This document shows, in pieces, positions 28,153 through 40,420 of a stretch of DNA of 64,000 nucleotides. The notes under the pieces are model-generated. The model was not told the DNA's origin, searched no databases, and saw only the letters and a program-made list of their open reading frames with translations. Position 1 is the first letter of the stretch; the number at the start of each line of letters is the position of its first letter. A program made the translations under genes and the position numbers. The DNA comes from Limimaricola cinnabarinus LL-001 (GTDB lineage Bacteria; Pseudomonadota; Alphaproteobacteria; Rhodobacterales; Rhodobacteraceae), in the NCBI RefSeq assembly GCF_000466965.1, contig NZ_BATB01000001.1:62001-126000 (forward strand). The letters are read 5' to 3'.

Positions 28153-28569
28153 ATGATGATGACCGACCTGTCCGGCTACTATTTTCGCGTGAAGGAGACG
28201 GGCGGCACCATGTATCGCATTGGCGACGAGACCCGGCATCGCCGGGTCGACCTCGAGCAGGTCGCGGTGATCAATACCCGCAACGGCGATATCCGCGGTC
28301 CCGGCAACCGCCCCCTCGCGCCCGAGGATCAAGCCGCCGCCGAAACCTGGCTGACGCGGCGGCAGGCGATTCTCGCCGCGCGGCAGATCGACGACATCCA
28401 CCGCGCCATCGATCACATGAACCTCACCGCGCAATGGGTACAGAGCCAAGCCAGCGCCGAGGATCTCGACGCGGTCACCGAGCCCTTGCTTCTCGCCATG
28501 CACGACCTGCGCACAATCCTCGTGCGCAAGAAGGCCGACCGGGTCGAGGCGGCGCGCAAGGAGGGCTGA
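28153..28569 (+). CDS. Conserved hypothetical protein
   Basis: Cytoplasmic-looking 138-residue protein starting 7 bases after the aminotransferase stop, so probably in its transcript. There are three consecutive in-frame ATG codons (28153, 28156, 28159) and the true one cannot be chosen. Beginning SGYYFRVKETGGTMYRIGD, it has a small beta-rich N-terminal half that includes VDLEQVAVINTRNGDIRG. A helical half follows (AETWLTRRQAILAARQIDDI, then EPLLLAMHDLRTILVRKKA). No signal peptide or membrane segment. I recognise no named family. Confidence 0.7.
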   Translation: MMMTDLSGYYFRVKETGGTMYRIGDETRHRRVDLEQVAVINTRNGDIRGPGNRPLAPEDQAAAETWLTRRQAILAARQIDDIHRAIDHMNLTAQWVQSQASAEDLDAVTEPLLLAMHDLRTILVRKKADRVEAARKEG

Positions 28570-28572
28570 GGC

Positions 28573-29181
28573 TCAGCTTTCCTTGCGGCGGCCCTTGCCG
28601 CGAAAGACGCGCCACAGGTAGAGCAGCACGATCACCCCGAGGATGCCGTTGGTCACCGGGTTGAGCCAGCCCTGCACCCGTTCGTATTGCGCCTCGAGCA
28701 GATAGCCCGCGCCGAACAATGCGCCGACCCAGATCAGCGATCCGGCGGTGGTGTAGGCGAGGAACTTGACCATACCCATACCTTGAATTCCGGCAGGCAC
28801 CGAGATCAGCGTGCGCACCGTGGGGATCATCCGCCCGAAGAAGATCGCCGCGGCGCCGTGCCGCTCGAACCAGCCCAGCGCCTTTTCCACATCCTCACGT
28901 GACAGCGTCAGCCAGCGCCCGTGCCGATCGACCCAATCCATCAACCGCTCGCGCCCGAGCCTGCGGCCGACCTCGTACCAGATCCACGCCCCCGCGACCG
29001 AGCCGATCAGCCCCGCGATCAAGGTCAGCGCCGGGTGTGCCTCTCCCGTCGCGGCGTTGTAGCCCGCGAGCGGCATCACCAGTTCGGAGGGGATGGGGGG
29101 AAAGACGTTCTCGAGGAACATGAGAGCCGCGACGGCAAAGGCGCCGCCAGCGGCGATCCAGCTGGTGATGAAATCGAACAT
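28573..29181 (-). CDS. DedA-family membrane protein
   Basis: Inner-membrane protein of 202 residues of the DedA/SNARE-associated superfamily, lipid carriers or flippases acting in envelope maintenance. Family signals are ALMFLENVFPPIPSELVMPL near the N-terminus (re-entrant helix with acidic residue), GSVAGAWIWYEVGRRLGRER, and the conserved FFGRMIPTVRTLISVPAGI with its Gly-Arg and Arg residues. Two C-terminal helices and a basic tail end the protein. Its start codon lies in the arm of a strong hairpin (29177-29210), just after the MATE gene on the same strand. Confidence 0.9.
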   Translation of the reverse strand: MFDFITSWIAAGGAFAVAALMFLENVFPPIPSELVMPLAGYNAATGEAHPALTLIAGLIGSVAGAWIWYEVGRRLGRERLMDWVDRHGRWLTLSREDVEKALGWFERHGAAAIFFGRMIPTVRTLISVPAGIQGMGMVKFLAYTTAGSLIWVGALFGAGYLLEAQYERVQGWLNPVTNGILGVIVLLYLWRVFRGKGRRKES

Positions 29182-29210
29182 GGCCCGCCAACCCGCCAGC
29201 GGGCCATGTT
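29177..29210 (-). promoter_or_regulatory. Hairpin enclosing the dedA start codon
   Basis: AACATGGCCCGC and GCGGGCCATGTT form a perfect 12-bp inverted repeat around a 10-base loop. It lies in the 33 bases between the MATE stop and dedA and includes the dedA ATG. Folding in mRNA would hide the start codon, unless ribosomes finishing the MATE gene open it. No T-run follows, so translational control or attenuation is more likely than termination. Confidence 0.55.
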
Positions 29211-29214
29211 GTTC

Positions 29215-30606
29215 CTAAGCTGCGGCGATCCGGACCGAACGCGACCAGAACCGCCACAGGAGCGTTACCGCCGCCAGCCCCAGCCCGACCACGAGGCCGA
29301 GCCAGACCCCCGCCGCGCCGAGGCCCAGCGGAAAGCCCAGCACATAGCCCGCAGGAAGGCCGATCACCCAGTAGCTGATTGCGGCGAGCACCATCGGCAC
29401 GCCGGTGTCCTGCACCCCGCGCAGCAAGCCCAGCGCCATGACCTGGAGCGCGTCGACGATCTGGAACAGCGCGGCGAGCGACAACAGCGTGATGCCGGTG
29501 GCGACCACAAGGTCGCGCGCCGGGTCGCCGGGATCGACGAAGGCCGTGACGAAGGGTTCGGGCATGGAGATGAAGATCAGCGCCACCAGCCCCGCCGAGA
29601 TTACCGACATCATGACGCCGGACTGACCGATCAGCCGCAGCGCCGTTTCGTCGCGGCGGCCCAATGCCCGGCCCGCGCGCACCGTCGCGGCCTGGCTCAG
29701 CCCGACCTGTACCATGAAGGCGACCGAGGTGACCTGCAACGCGATGCCATGCGCGGCCAAGGGCACCGCGCCGATCCAGCCGATCATCACGCCGGTGGCC
29801 ACGAACAACCCCCCTTCGGCGAGGCTGGTCAGGCCGATCGGCGCGCCCAAGCGCAGCACCCGGCCCAGCACCTCGAGATCCGGCCGCCAGATGCGGCGCA
29901 CGAGATCGTATTCGGGCAGCCGGCGCAGCGCATAGGCCATGAGCAGAACCGCCTGCAGGATCGCCATAGACAGCGAGGCGATGGCCGCGCCTTGAATGCC
30001 CAGCTCGGGCGCGCCCCAGTTCCCGAAGATCAGCGCGTAGTTCAGGAGCGCGTTGCACAGCGCCATGCCAAGCGTGCTCCACAGCAGCACGCCGGTGTGC
30101 TCCAGCGCCGAGAGGAACGAGCGCATCACCATCGCCACCAGCCCCGGCACCATCGCCCAGGCCGCGATCCGCAGATACGCCTCGCCCGCTGACGCGACCT
30201 GCGGCTCCTGCCCCAGCGCGAGAAAGATCTCTTCCGTCCACATCAGGGGCGGCACGAAGACCGCGGCATAGATCATGCCGACCCAGATCCCCATGCGGGT
30301 GACGCGCCGCACCATGACCGCATCATTCGCCTCGGCCGCCGTCGCCACGACCGGCATCACCGCCCAGGCAAAGCCCGAGCCGACGATGAAGATCAGGAAA
30401 TAGAGCGACGTCGCCAGCGTCGCCGCCGCCAAAGCGGTGACGTCGTACCAGCCGAGCATCACCGTGTCGGTGACGTTCATCGCCATCTGCGCGAGGTTGG
30501 AGCCGATCAGCGGCAGCGCCAGCACAAGGAGCCTGCGCCCGTGCTGACGGCGGGTGACGGCCTCGAAGGGTCTCTCGGGGGCGGCGGGGATGTCTGCTTG
30601 CGTCAT
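29215..30606 (-). CDS. MATE-family multidrug efflux transporter (NorM-like)
   Basis: Membrane transporter of 463 residues with about 12 hydrophobic helices in two halves. The N-half has LVLALPLIGSNLAQMAMNVT, then DTVMLGWYDVTALAAATLA (helix 1-2 signature of NorM). The C-half mirrors it with GAPIGLTSLAEGGLFVATGV and the later VGLSQAATVRAGRALGRRDE. Family members export cationic drugs or metabolites by Na+ or H+ antiport. The dedA gene follows closely, separated by a hairpin. Substrate unknown. Confidence 0.92.
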   Translation of the reverse strand: MTQADIPAAPERPFEAVTRRQHGRRLLVLALPLIGSNLAQMAMNVTDTVMLGWYDVTALAAATLATSLYFLIFIVGSGFAWAVMPVVATAAEANDAVMVRRVTRMGIWVGMIYAAVFVPPLMWTEEIFLALGQEPQVASAGEAYLRIAAWAMVPGLVAMVMRSFLSALEHTGVLLWSTLGMALCNALLNYALIFGNWGAPELGIQGAAIASLSMAILQAVLLMAYALRRLPEYDLVRRIWRPDLEVLGRVLRLGAPIGLTSLAEGGLFVATGVMIGWIGAVPLAAHGIALQVTSVAFMVQVGLSQAATVRAGRALGRRDETALRLIGQSGVMMSVISAGLVALIFISMPEPFVTAFVDPGDPARDLVVATGITLLSLAALFQIVDALQVMALGLLRGVQDTGVPMVLAAISYWVIGLPAGYVLGFPLGLGAAGVWLGLVVGLGLAAVTLLWRFWSRSVRIAAA

Positions 30607-30675
30607 GCAAATCCCCTAGACCGCCCATGCCGTCCCCGTCCAGTTCGCGATTGTACGGGTGACGCCGAAACCGTC

Positions 30676-31566
30676 TCAGCCGTCCAGCGCGTCGCGCCAA
30701 GAATGCGCGGGCGCAAAGCCCAGCATCCGTTTGGCCTTGTCATTGGCATAGAAGGTCTCGTGCTCGCCCATCTCGCGGCGGATCTCGACGCCCTCGTAGA
30801 AGCGCGCCCGCACTTCGGCATTGCTCAGCCCGACCGAGAGATCGTCATTCGAGACGTTGAACACCTCGTAGCCCAGCCCGTCGGTGGCAAGGCATCGATC
30901 AACCATCTGGCCCAGATCGCGCGCGTCGATATAGGCAAAGATATTGCGGCGCCGCAGGCTCGGATCCTCGAGATAGGCCGGGAAAGCCTGCGCGTATTCA
31001 TGCGGCTCGATCACGTTGTTGATCCGAAGCCCGTAGATGTCGAAGCCGGTGCGCGCCTGAAAGCTCTTTGCCGTCGCCTCGTTGACCACCTTGGACATGG
31101 CGTAGCTATCCTGCGGCACGGTCGGGTGCTCTTCGTCCACGGGAAGGTAGGCGGGCGTCACCTCGCCGTCGTGGAAGCATACGCCGTAGGTCGTCTCGGA
31201 GGAGGCGAAGATCACCTTGCGGATGCCGAGCTTGGCCGCGGCGTCGAGCAGGTTGTAGGTGCTCATCACGTTGACGCGGTAGGTCTCGTTGTCGGGCTTG
31301 AGCAGGATCCGGGGCACGGCGGCGAAATGCACGATGGCGTCGTAGCGCGGCACGCCGGTGCCCGGCTCCAGTTCGTCGAAGCCCGCATAGGCATGGGCCG
31401 CGTTGAACACCTGCCCCGCATCGGTAAGGTCGCAGATCAGGTTGTAAACGCCCGGATGATCGAGTGGCACCAGATCGAGGTTGGTGACACGGTGGCCACG
31501 TTCGAGCAGATACGGGATCGCGTGACGGCCGGCCTTGCCGGCGCCGCCGGTGAACAGAATGCGCAT
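30676..31566 (-). CDS. NAD(P)-dependent epimerase/dehydratase (extended SDR)
   Basis: Extended short-chain dehydrogenase of 296 residues. The Rossmann nucleotide site is FTGGAGKAGRHAI (5-17), and the catalytic residues are Ser in FASSETTYG (about 122-123) with YAMSK (Tyr155, Lys159). VFNVSNDDLSVGLSNAEVRA and FYANDKAKRMLGFAPAHSW form the C-terminal substrate domain. It resembles nucleoside-diphosphate-sugar epimerases and uronate dehydrogenases. Without sugar genes nearby the substrate stays open. GGGAGGAAACC precedes ATG 31566. It is divergent from the secreted hydrolase. Confidence 0.88.
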   Translation of the reverse strand: MRILFTGGAGKAGRHAIPYLLERGHRVTNLDLVPLDHPGVYNLICDLTDAGQVFNAAHAYAGFDELEPGTGVPRYDAIVHFAAVPRILLKPDNETYRVNVMSTYNLLDAAAKLGIRKVIFASSETTYGVCFHDGEVTPAYLPVDEEHPTVPQDSYAMSKVVNEATAKSFQARTGFDIYGLRINNVIEPHEYAQAFPAYLEDPSLRRRNIFAYIDARDLGQMVDRCLATDGLGYEVFNVSNDDLSVGLSNAEVRARFYEGVEIRREMGEHETFYANDKAKRMLGFAPAHSWRDALDG

Positions 31567-31638
31567 GGTTTCCTCCCTCGCGTCTTGCTCGAATGGTCAT
31601 AGTGTGCCCCCATCCCGCCGCAACCCGGAGGATGAAGA

Positions 31639-32918
31639 ATGACCAAGTTCCTGTTGGCCGCCGCGACGCTGATCGCGCACCCGCGATGGCCGAGAACCGC
31701 ATCGACCGTATCCGCCCCGATGCGCCGGAGCTTGCGGCGCCGGGCGATCACGTGATCGGCGTCACCACCATGAGCTTCACCCGCGAAGCCGTGCCGGACG
31801 TGGCCCGCGCCACCGAGGACGGGGTCGAGGAGTACGACCGCGAGATCACTGTCGAGGTCTGGTACCCGGCGGCAGAGGGCACCGAAGCCGGTGGCAGCTA
31901 TACCGCGCTCCTGCGCGACGGGGTGACCGAGGTGCAGCTTCGGGGCCGCGCCGCACGCGACGCCGCGCCGGCGGCGCAAGGGGCATTCCCGCTGGTCCTC
32001 GTCTCGCACGGCTATCCCGGCAACCGCTTCCTGATGAGCCATCTGGCCGAGAACATCGCCACCAAAGGCTATGTCGTGGCCTCGATCGACCATCCGGATT
32101 CGACCTATGACGACATGGGGCCGTTCGGCTCGACGCTGGTGAACCGTCCGCACGATCAGGCCTTCGTGCTCGATCGCATGGCCGGGCTGGACGACCCCAT
32201 CGGCGCGATCACCGATGGCGACACGGCGGCGGTCATCGGCTACTCGATGGGCGGTTACGGCGCGCTCGTGCTCTCTGGCGCGGGCCTGACCGACACGTTC
32301 CGTGCCCTGCCCTATGCGCCGCCGCAGCAGCTTCTGGAGATCAACGCCATGGGGAGCGAGACGCTGGCCGCGCTGCCCGACGAACGGGTCCGGGCGGTGG
32401 TCGCGATCGGCCCGTGGGGCCGCAATCGCGAGGCCTGGGACGCCGAAGGGCTCTCGGCGATCGACACGCCCCTGATGCTGATCGCGGGCGGGGTGGACGA
32501 CGTGTCGGGCTACGAGGCGATCCGCTCGATCTTCATGGAGACGACGCGGACCGAGCGGCACCTGCTGACCTTCGACAACGCCAACCACAACGCCGCGGCA
32601 CCGATGCCCGCCCCCGAGGAGAGTTGGGCCGTCTCCGAGAGCTTGGGCTACGCGCCCTTCGACCATTACGCCGACCCGGTCTGGGACACGGTGCGGATGA
32701 ACAACATCACCCAGCATTTCGTGACGGCGTTCCTCGATCTGCATCTCAAGTCGGACACCGCCAAGGCCGAATATCTCGACCTCGTGCCCGACAGCGCCGA
32801 CGCGGTCTGGGACCGGGCAGAGGACGGCACCCCGCACGAGACCGACACCTACTGGACCGGTTTTGCCAACCGCAGCGCCAAGGGCCTGCGCTTCGAGACC
32901 CGCAACGTGGGCCAGTGA
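31639..32918 (+). CDS. Secreted alpha/beta hydrolase, dienelactone/PAF-acetylhydrolase-like (frame broken at about 31677)
   Basis: From ATG 31639 (GGAGG ahead) the first 13 codons read [13 protein letters not shown] and then shift. One G added after 31677 gives [14 protein letters not shown], a proper signal peptide cleaved at AMA-EN, joined to the long downstream frame. The mature part has [29 protein letters not shown], the nucleophile elbow [13 protein letters not shown] and [10 protein letters not shown] (acid region). [11 protein letters not shown] carries the catalytic His. About 426 residues in all; the protein is periplasmic or exported. The substrate cannot be named. A GC-rich hairpin overlaps its stop. 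Confidence 0.8.
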
Positions 32919-32944
32919 CCGCGCGCCGGGGCCGCCCGCGCGGT
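32918..32944 (+). terminator. GC-rich hairpin at the end of the secreted hydrolase gene
   Basis: ACCGCGCG (32918-32925, starting at the last base of the stop codon) pairs exactly with CGCGCGGT (32937-32944) across 11 bases. There is no T-tract, so it is a possible Rho-assisted or 3'-protecting hairpin only. Confidence 0.35.
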
Positions 32945-33058
32945 CCCGGCCAGGCCAGCCCCGGCACAAAATAAGAACGAAGCCGTGCCGCCCCCGGCGT
33001 TGCCCCCGGCCCCGCCTCCGGGTTATATGGCCGGCACCCCAGAACAAGAGCAGTGCCC

Positions 33059-35008
<1,950 letters not shown>

Positions 35009-35012
<4 letters not shown>

Positions 35013-35737
35013 TCCACTTCCCAGTTCTCTACTGGGCGATGCACAACCCAAGAAGGATAATCTAATTCTTCTTGGGCCTCATCATACTTTCTTTCCTTCA
35101 TTCTCTCTATTGCCTTCTCTTTTCGAGCCGAGCGCGCACGAACACCATCATACAGAGCCTTAAGGAAGAAAATTTCGTCGCTTGAAACATCCAGGATAGG
35201 TCGGGTTACTAAATGCACTCCAAGCCGAACTTCGGCCACTAGCTTTAGCAAGCGAGCGATCGCATCCAAGCAGTCGGAAACTTTTGATACACTTGCAACG
35301 TCGAGCTTGGCTCGCCCATTTCGGATATCATCATCAGAATGAGCCAACGACTTGTTGCGCCAGCTTCGTGCGAATGCTGATTTTTCGTTTAGATCTTGAC
35401 AGAGAGCATCAAATCTCTCCTGATCGCCCGCATCCTTCAAAAAATCTCTCAGGCGGAAAATTGAAACGTTGCGTACGCCTCGCATGGCTGAGGGATCAGT
35501 TAATCTGCAAATTCCCAGAATAGTACTCTCGAACAGGGCTTTTTCTGTCAAGAATGCGACTGTACCCGAAGCTTCGTTGAACAACTCCACGCGATCTCGA
35601 CTTGTACTGAACAAAGACTGGTAGATCTCCCACTGAGAGCGCAAGAAATACACGTCACTTTCGATATTCCTCATCAGCGCGCCGTCTTCGACCCCCAATG
35701 CCTCCTGTCTTCTGCTCAGAATATCATCACCACCCAT
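35009..35737 (-). CDS. AbiU2-like HEPN-domain protein (putative anti-phage RNase)
   Basis: Protein of 242 residues, clearly AT-rich against its neighbours. The order of features fits the HEPN/AbiU2 group. An N-terminal helix has WEIYQSLFSTSRDRVELFNE; then ALFESTILGICRLTDPSAM with the conserved Arg-Leu-Thr-Asp; then SIFRLRDFLKDAG. The HEPN motif RNKSLAHSDDD has Arg127, five residues, then His133 (R-x4-6-H). A long C-terminal helical tail follows (ARSARKEKAIERMKERKYDE). HEPN proteins of this type are RNases in abortive infection and toxin systems. No antitoxin partner is adjacent, so the role is inferred. The gene stands alone between convergent parE and lolD. Confidence 0.75.
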
Positions 35738-35752
35738 GCTGAACTTCTCGCC

Positions 35753-36430
35753 CTAAGCCACCACCCCGTGATCCATCCGAACCACCCGGTCCATCCGCGC
35801 TGCCAGCTCCAGATTATGCGTCGCGATCAGCGCCGAAAGCCCCGTGCCGCGCACCAGCTCCATCAGCGCGCCGAACACACGGTCCGAGGTGTCGGGGTCG
35901 AGGTTGCCCGTGGGCTCGTCGGCCAATAAGAGCCGCGGCGCATTGGCCAGCGCACGGCAGAAGGCCACGCGCTGCTGCTCGCCACCGGACAGCGCCGCCG
36001 GGCGGTGATCGGCGCGCGGCTCGACGCCAACCTGCGCCAGCAACTCGCGCGCCCGTGCCTCGGCGTCGCGGCGCGGCGTGCCGGAGGCAAGCTGCGGCAG
36101 CACGATGTTCTCGATCGCGGTGAACTCGGGCAGCAGGTGGTGAAACTGGTAGATGAAGCCCACATCGGCGCGGCGCACCTGCGTGCGCTTGCGGTCCGAC
36201 AGCTTGCTCATCTCCTGCCCCGCGATCTCGACATGGCCCTCGTCGGGCGTGTCGAGAAGCCCCGCGATGTGCAAAAGCGTCGACTTGCCTGCCCCCGAAG
36301 GGGCGACCAAGGCAACCACTTCGCCCGGCTGGATCTCCAGATCCGCGCCGCGCAGCACTTGCACCTCGGACGGCTTGCCCTTGTTGTAGGTCTTGGTGAG
36401 GCCGGACAGCTTCAGGATCGGATCACTCAT
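35753..36430 (-). CDS. lolD: Lipoprotein-releasing ABC transporter, ATP-binding subunit
   Basis: ATPase of the LolCDE system, which pulls outer-membrane-bound lipoproteins from the inner membrane. The 225-residue protein has Walker [10 protein letters not shown], the signature [15 protein letters not shown], and Walker [13 protein letters not shown]. The LolD-typical segment [18 protein letters not shown] is also present. It overlaps the end of the LolC/E permease gene by 8 bases, so the two are co-translated. The same system would deliver the lipoproteins encoded at 22545 and 54438. Confidence 0.95.
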   Translation of the reverse strand: MSDPILKLSGLTKTYNKGKPSEVQVLRGADLEIQPGEVVALVAPSGAGKSTLLHIAGLLDTPDEGHVEIAGQEMSKLSDRKRTQVRRADVGFIYQFHHLLPEFTAIENIVLPQLASGTPRRDAEARARELLAQVGVEPRADHRPAALSGGEQQRVAFCRALANAPRLLLADEPTGNLDPDTSDRVFGALMELVRGTGLSALIATHNLELAARMDRVVRMDHGVVA

Positions 36431-37709
36431 AGCGCAGCGCCTCGACTGGGTTCATCCGCGCCGCGCGGCGGGCGGGAAACAGCGTGATGACCCATGACAG
36501 GGTCAGCGACAGGGCCACGGCAGAGATCACGTCGCCCAGCTCCAGCTTGGCGGGCAGCGCGTAGATGCCGCGGATCGACGGGTCCCAGACCCCGCCGCCG
36601 GAGACGTAATTCACCGCCGCGAAGATCGGGTCGATCCAGATCGCGAAGGCGCAGCCCAAGATCACGCCCGCGAGCGTGCCGATCGTGCCGATGCCCGCGC
36701 CGCAGATGAAGAACACCCGCAGCACCGAGCCTTCGGTGAGCCCCATGGTGCGCAGGATGCCGATGTCGCGGCCCTTGTTCTTCACCAGCATGATCAGGCC
36801 CGAGATGATGTTCATCGAGGCGATCAGCACGAGGATCGACAGGATCACGAACATCACGTTGTCCTCGACCGTAAGCGCGCGCAGGAATGCGCCCGCGCTG
36901 TCGCGCCACGTCCACAGGAAGGCGGTCGGCCCGGCCACATCGAGGATCTCGGGCAGAAGTTCCTGCACGTTGTCGGGGTCCTCGACCATCACCTCGATCT
37001 CGTCCACCACGCCGTCGCGGTTGAAGAAGAGCTGCGCCTCGGACAGCGGCAGGTAGGCGCGGGTGCGGTCGATGTCATAGCGCCCGGCGGTGAAGATATA
37101 GGTCACCTCATAGGCCGAGACGCGCGGGCTCTGCCCCATCGGCGTGCGCGCGCCGTTGGGCGAGATCACCCTGACCTTGTCGCCGATCGCCACGCCCAGT
37201 TCGCGCGCGGCCCCCGAGCCCAGAGCGATGCCCTCATCGAACCGCGCGATGTCGCCCATCCCGGTTGCAGGATCGGCGATGCGCGGCAGGGAGGCGAGAT
37301 CCCCGGCCGCGATGCCGTAGATCTCGATGCCCGCGTTCTCGTTGCCCGCGTTCAGCATCACCTGCCCGCGCACCACCGGGGCCGCACGGCTCACTCCTTC
37401 GATCTGCCCGAGGCGCTGCGACAGGTCCGCGTAACCCTCGATCACCTGCCGGGTGATGTCGGTGCCTTCGATCACGCTGTCCTGATAGACGGTGACATGG
37501 GCATTCGCGCCGAGGATCGTGTCGATGAACTCCTCGCGGAAACCCGCGCGCACCGACAGCGTCGCGATCAGCGCGAAGACCGCGAGCGTGATGCCGACGA
37601 GGCTGATCCAGGTCATGACGCTGACCCCGCCTTCGGCGCGGCGGGCGCGGATGTAGCGCCAGGCGATCATCCACTCGAAGGCGGAAAACGGGGCGGTGCG
37701 GTTGGCCAT
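36423..37709 (-). CDS. Lipoprotein-releasing system transmembrane protein LolC/LolE
   Basis: Permease of the lipoprotein-releasing ABC transporter, 428 residues. One N-terminal helix in [20 protein letters not shown], preceded by the RRAEGGVSV motif, precedes a large periplasmic domain. Three C-terminal helices follow ([40 protein letters not shown], a last one near [20 protein letters not shown]). [16 protein letters not shown] is the coupling loop to LolD. Alphaproteobacteria usually have one permease, so LolC and LolE cannot be separated by name. I chose ATG 37709 ([13 protein letters not shown]). Confidence 0.93.
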   Translation of the reverse strand: MANRTAPFSAFEWMIAWRYIRARRAEGGVSVMTWISLVGITLAVFALIATLSVRAGFREEFIDTILGANAHVTVYQDSVIEGTDITRQVIEGYADLSQRLGQIEGVSRAAPVVRGQVMLNAGNENAGIEIYGIAAGDLASLPRIADPATGMGDIARFDEGIALGSGAARELGVAIGDKVRVISPNGARTPMGQSPRVSAYEVTYIFTAGRYDIDRTRAYLPLSEAQLFFNRDGVVDEIEVMVEDPDNVQELLPEILDVAGPTAFLWTWRDSAGAFLRALTVEDNVMFVILSILVLIASMNIISGLIMLVKNKGRDIGILRTMGLTEGSVLRVFFICGAGIGTIGTLAGVILGCAFAIWIDPIFAAVNYVSGGGVWDPSIRGIYALPAKLELGDVISAVALSLTLSWVITLFPARRAARMNPVEALRYE

Positions 37710-37891
37710 GCGGGGTCCCTTGAAATGCGCGCGGACCTTGGGGGCGGTCGCGGGCGGGGTCAAGCCGCCCCGGCGCCGCCTCACGCCACGGTGTCGGCGC
37801 GGCTTGACGCACGTGCCGGGGCCGGGTCAGCTTGGAAGGGGGATGTCATGCGCGCGCAAGCCGTCATGGCCGTATCAGGAGGAGAGCGCGA

Positions 37892-38868
37892 ATGCGCGCC
37901 GTGATCTGCCGCGCCTATGGCGGCCCGGAACATCTCGAGATCGTCGACCGGCCGCTGCCCGCGCCGGGCCAGGGAGAGATCCGCGTCGGGCTTTGCGCCG
38001 GAACGGTGAGCGCGGGCGACTGGCGCATCCGCTCGCTGAGCGTGCCGCGTGGCTACGGGCTGGTGGTGCGGATGGCCTTCGGCTGGTCGGGGCCGCGCAA
38101 CCCGGTGCTGGGCACCGCCTTTTCGGGGGTGGTCGAGGCGGTGGGCGAAGACGTGACCCGGTTCGCCGTGGGCGACGAGGTGTTTGGCAGCACCGGCAGC
38201 GCCATGGGCGCCCATGCCGAGGCGGTGGTGCTCCCCGAGGCGGGTGCGTGGTGCACAAGCCGCATGTGCTGAGCCACGGGCAGGCCGCCGCCCTGCCCTT
38301 CGGCGCGATCACGGCGCTGCAGTTCCTGCGCGACAAGGGGCGGCTGAAGCAGGGCCAGCGGCTTTGCGTGGTCGGGGCCTCGGGTGCGGTGGGCGTGGCG
38401 GCGGTACAGATCGGCCGGGCGATGCGGGCGCGGGTGACGGCGGTGTGCTCTGCCGCCAATGCCGATCTGGTGCGCGATCTCGGCGCACATGAGGTGATCG
38501 CGCATGACGAGGAAGCGCCGTTCACCCGCGAGGGCTATTACGATGTGATCCTCGACGCCGTGGGCACGGCCCCCTTGGGCCTGCGGATGCGGGCTCTGGC
38601 GCCCAAGGGCCGGCTGCTGCTGGTCTATGCCGGGCTCGGCACCGAGATCGGCGCCCGTTTCACCCGGCGCGGCGGCAGGCGGGCCAAGAGCGGCGTAGCC
38701 ACCGAGACCCGCGCCGACATGGAGGAGATCGCCCGGCTGGTGGAGGCGGGCGACCTGCGCGCGGTGATCGACAGCCGCTACCGGCTGTCGGAGATCGCGC
38801 AGGCCTATGACCGGGTCGCGACCGGGCGCAAGCGCGGCGCCGTGGTGCTGCTCCCCGACGAGGTCTAG
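37892..38868 (+). CDS. Medium-chain NAD(P)-dependent oxidoreductase, quinone-reductase type (frame broken at about 38248)
   Basis: MDR-superfamily enzyme. The first frame starts MRAVICRAYGGPEHLEIVDR, with GTVSAGDWRIRS and LGTAFSGVVEAVGEDVTRFA (GroES-like domain). It breaks after VVLPEAGA. The Rossmann domain continues in the next frame with HGQAAALPFGAITALQFL and the nucleotide site VVGASGAVGVAAVQIGR. One added G at about 38248 (GCGGTGGTGC) gives VVHKPHV and a 325-residue protein. No structural-zinc cysteines are visible, so a zinc-free quinone oxidoreductase-like enzyme is more likely than an alcohol dehydrogenase. AGGAGGAG precedes the start. It is convergent with proS. Confidence 0.8.
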
Positions 38869-38871
38869 GCC

Positions 38872-40208
38872 TCAGAGATAGGCGTAGATCCGGGCGATCT
38901 TCTCGACCGCCTGTTCGGGCGGCAGCTCCTCGCTCTCGCCGGTGCGGCGCGAGACCAGTTCGACCACGCCGTTCTTGAGCCCCTTGGGCCCCACCGTGAT
39001 GCGCCACGGCAGGCCGATCAGGTCCATGGTGGCGAACTTCGCTCCCGCCCGCTCGTCGCGGTCGTCATAAAGCGGGTCGAGACCCAGTGTACGCAGGCCG
39101 GCATAGATGCCGGCGCAGGCGGCATCCGTCTCGGCGTCGCCCTGACGCAGGTTGACGATGCCGACATGGAATGGCGTGACGCCCTCGGGCCAGATGATGC
39201 CCTTGTCGTCGTGGCTGGCCTCGATGATCGCCCCCACCAGACGCTGACGCCGATGCCGTGGCTGCCCATCTCGACCGGCACGCGCGCGCCTTCGGCGTTG
39301 GTCACGGTGGCGCCCATCGCCTCGGAATACTTGGTGCCGAAGTAGAAGATCTGGCCGACCTCGATCCCGCGCGAGGTGCGGCGGCGCTCCTCTGGGACCT
39401 CGGCGAACAGCGCCGCGTCATGCGTCTCGTCGGTGCGCGCATAGGGCGTGGTCCATTCAGACACGATCTGCTTGAGCTGATCGGGATCCTCGTAGTTTAC
39501 CATCCGCTCGCCGAGCTGCAGGTCGAGAATGGCACTGTCGTAGAACACCTCGCTCTCGCCGGTCTCGGCCAGCACGAGGAACTCATGCGTGTTCTCGCCG
39601 CCGATCGGACCTGAATCGGCACGCATCGGGATCGCCTTGAGGCCCATCCGCTCATAGGTGCGCAGGTAGCTCACCATGTGGCGGTCATAGGCCTCGAGCG
39701 CGCTCTCGCGGTCGACGTCGAAGTTGTAACCGTCCTTCATCAGGAATTCGCGGCCCCGCATCACACCAAAGCGCGGACGCATCTCGTCGCGGAACTTCCA
39801 CTGGATATGGTACAGCGTCTTGGGCAGGTCGCGATAGGACGAGATGTAGCTGCGGAAGATGTCGGTGATCATCTCCTCGTTGGTGGGACCATAAAGCAGG
39901 TCGCGGCCCTGACGGTCCTTGATCCGCAGCATCTCCTCGCCATACGCCTCGTAGCGGCCGCTCTCGCGCCACAGGTCGGCGGGCTGCAGCGTCGGCATCA
40001 GGAGCGGGATGTGCCCGGCCTTCTGCTGCTCCTCGTCGACGATGCGCTCGATGTTGCGCAGCACCCGCAGCCCCAGCGGCAGCCACGAGTAGATGCCGGC
40101 GCCTGCCTGCTTGATCAGGCCCGCGCGCAGCATGTAGCGGTGGCTGACGATCTGCGCCTCGGCGGGCGTTTCCTTGAGCACGGGCAGGAAATAGCGGGTG
40201 AGGCGCAT
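38872..40208 (-). CDS. proS: Proline--tRNA ligase, short form (frame broken at about 39243)
   Basis: Class II synthetase charging tRNA-Pro. [20 protein letters not shown], then [33 protein letters not shown] and [20 protein letters not shown] are the ProRS signatures. It lacks the roughly 180-residue editing insertion, as in the short alphaproteobacterial ProRS. The frame breaks after GSHGIGVS; one added base near 39243 restores [18 protein letters not shown]. The anticodon domain then follows, ending ARIYAYL (445 residues). An essential gene, so a read error is the likely cause. Confidence 0.9.
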
Positions 40209-40420
40209 CGAGGATTCCTATGTCAGAAAGGCGGATCGGCAAAGAGGCAGACGAATCCCCCTGTAGGGGAGAGCCGCCCACCTGACAAGCGCCGTCCCGC
40301 TCCGCCCCCGCGCAGGTTGTGCGGGGCATGCCTAGTCCAAGTCGCGCCTGCCCCAAAAGGCTTGCGCGCCCGGGCCCCGGCGGCGACATAGGTGGGACAT
40401 CCGCGCAAGGAGCGAATTCC

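Noticed and set aside
40258-40272. CCCC-TGTA-GGGG hairpin upstream of proS as a terminator
   Set aside because: Only a 4-bp stem with no T-run, located upstream of the gene start; not enough to call.
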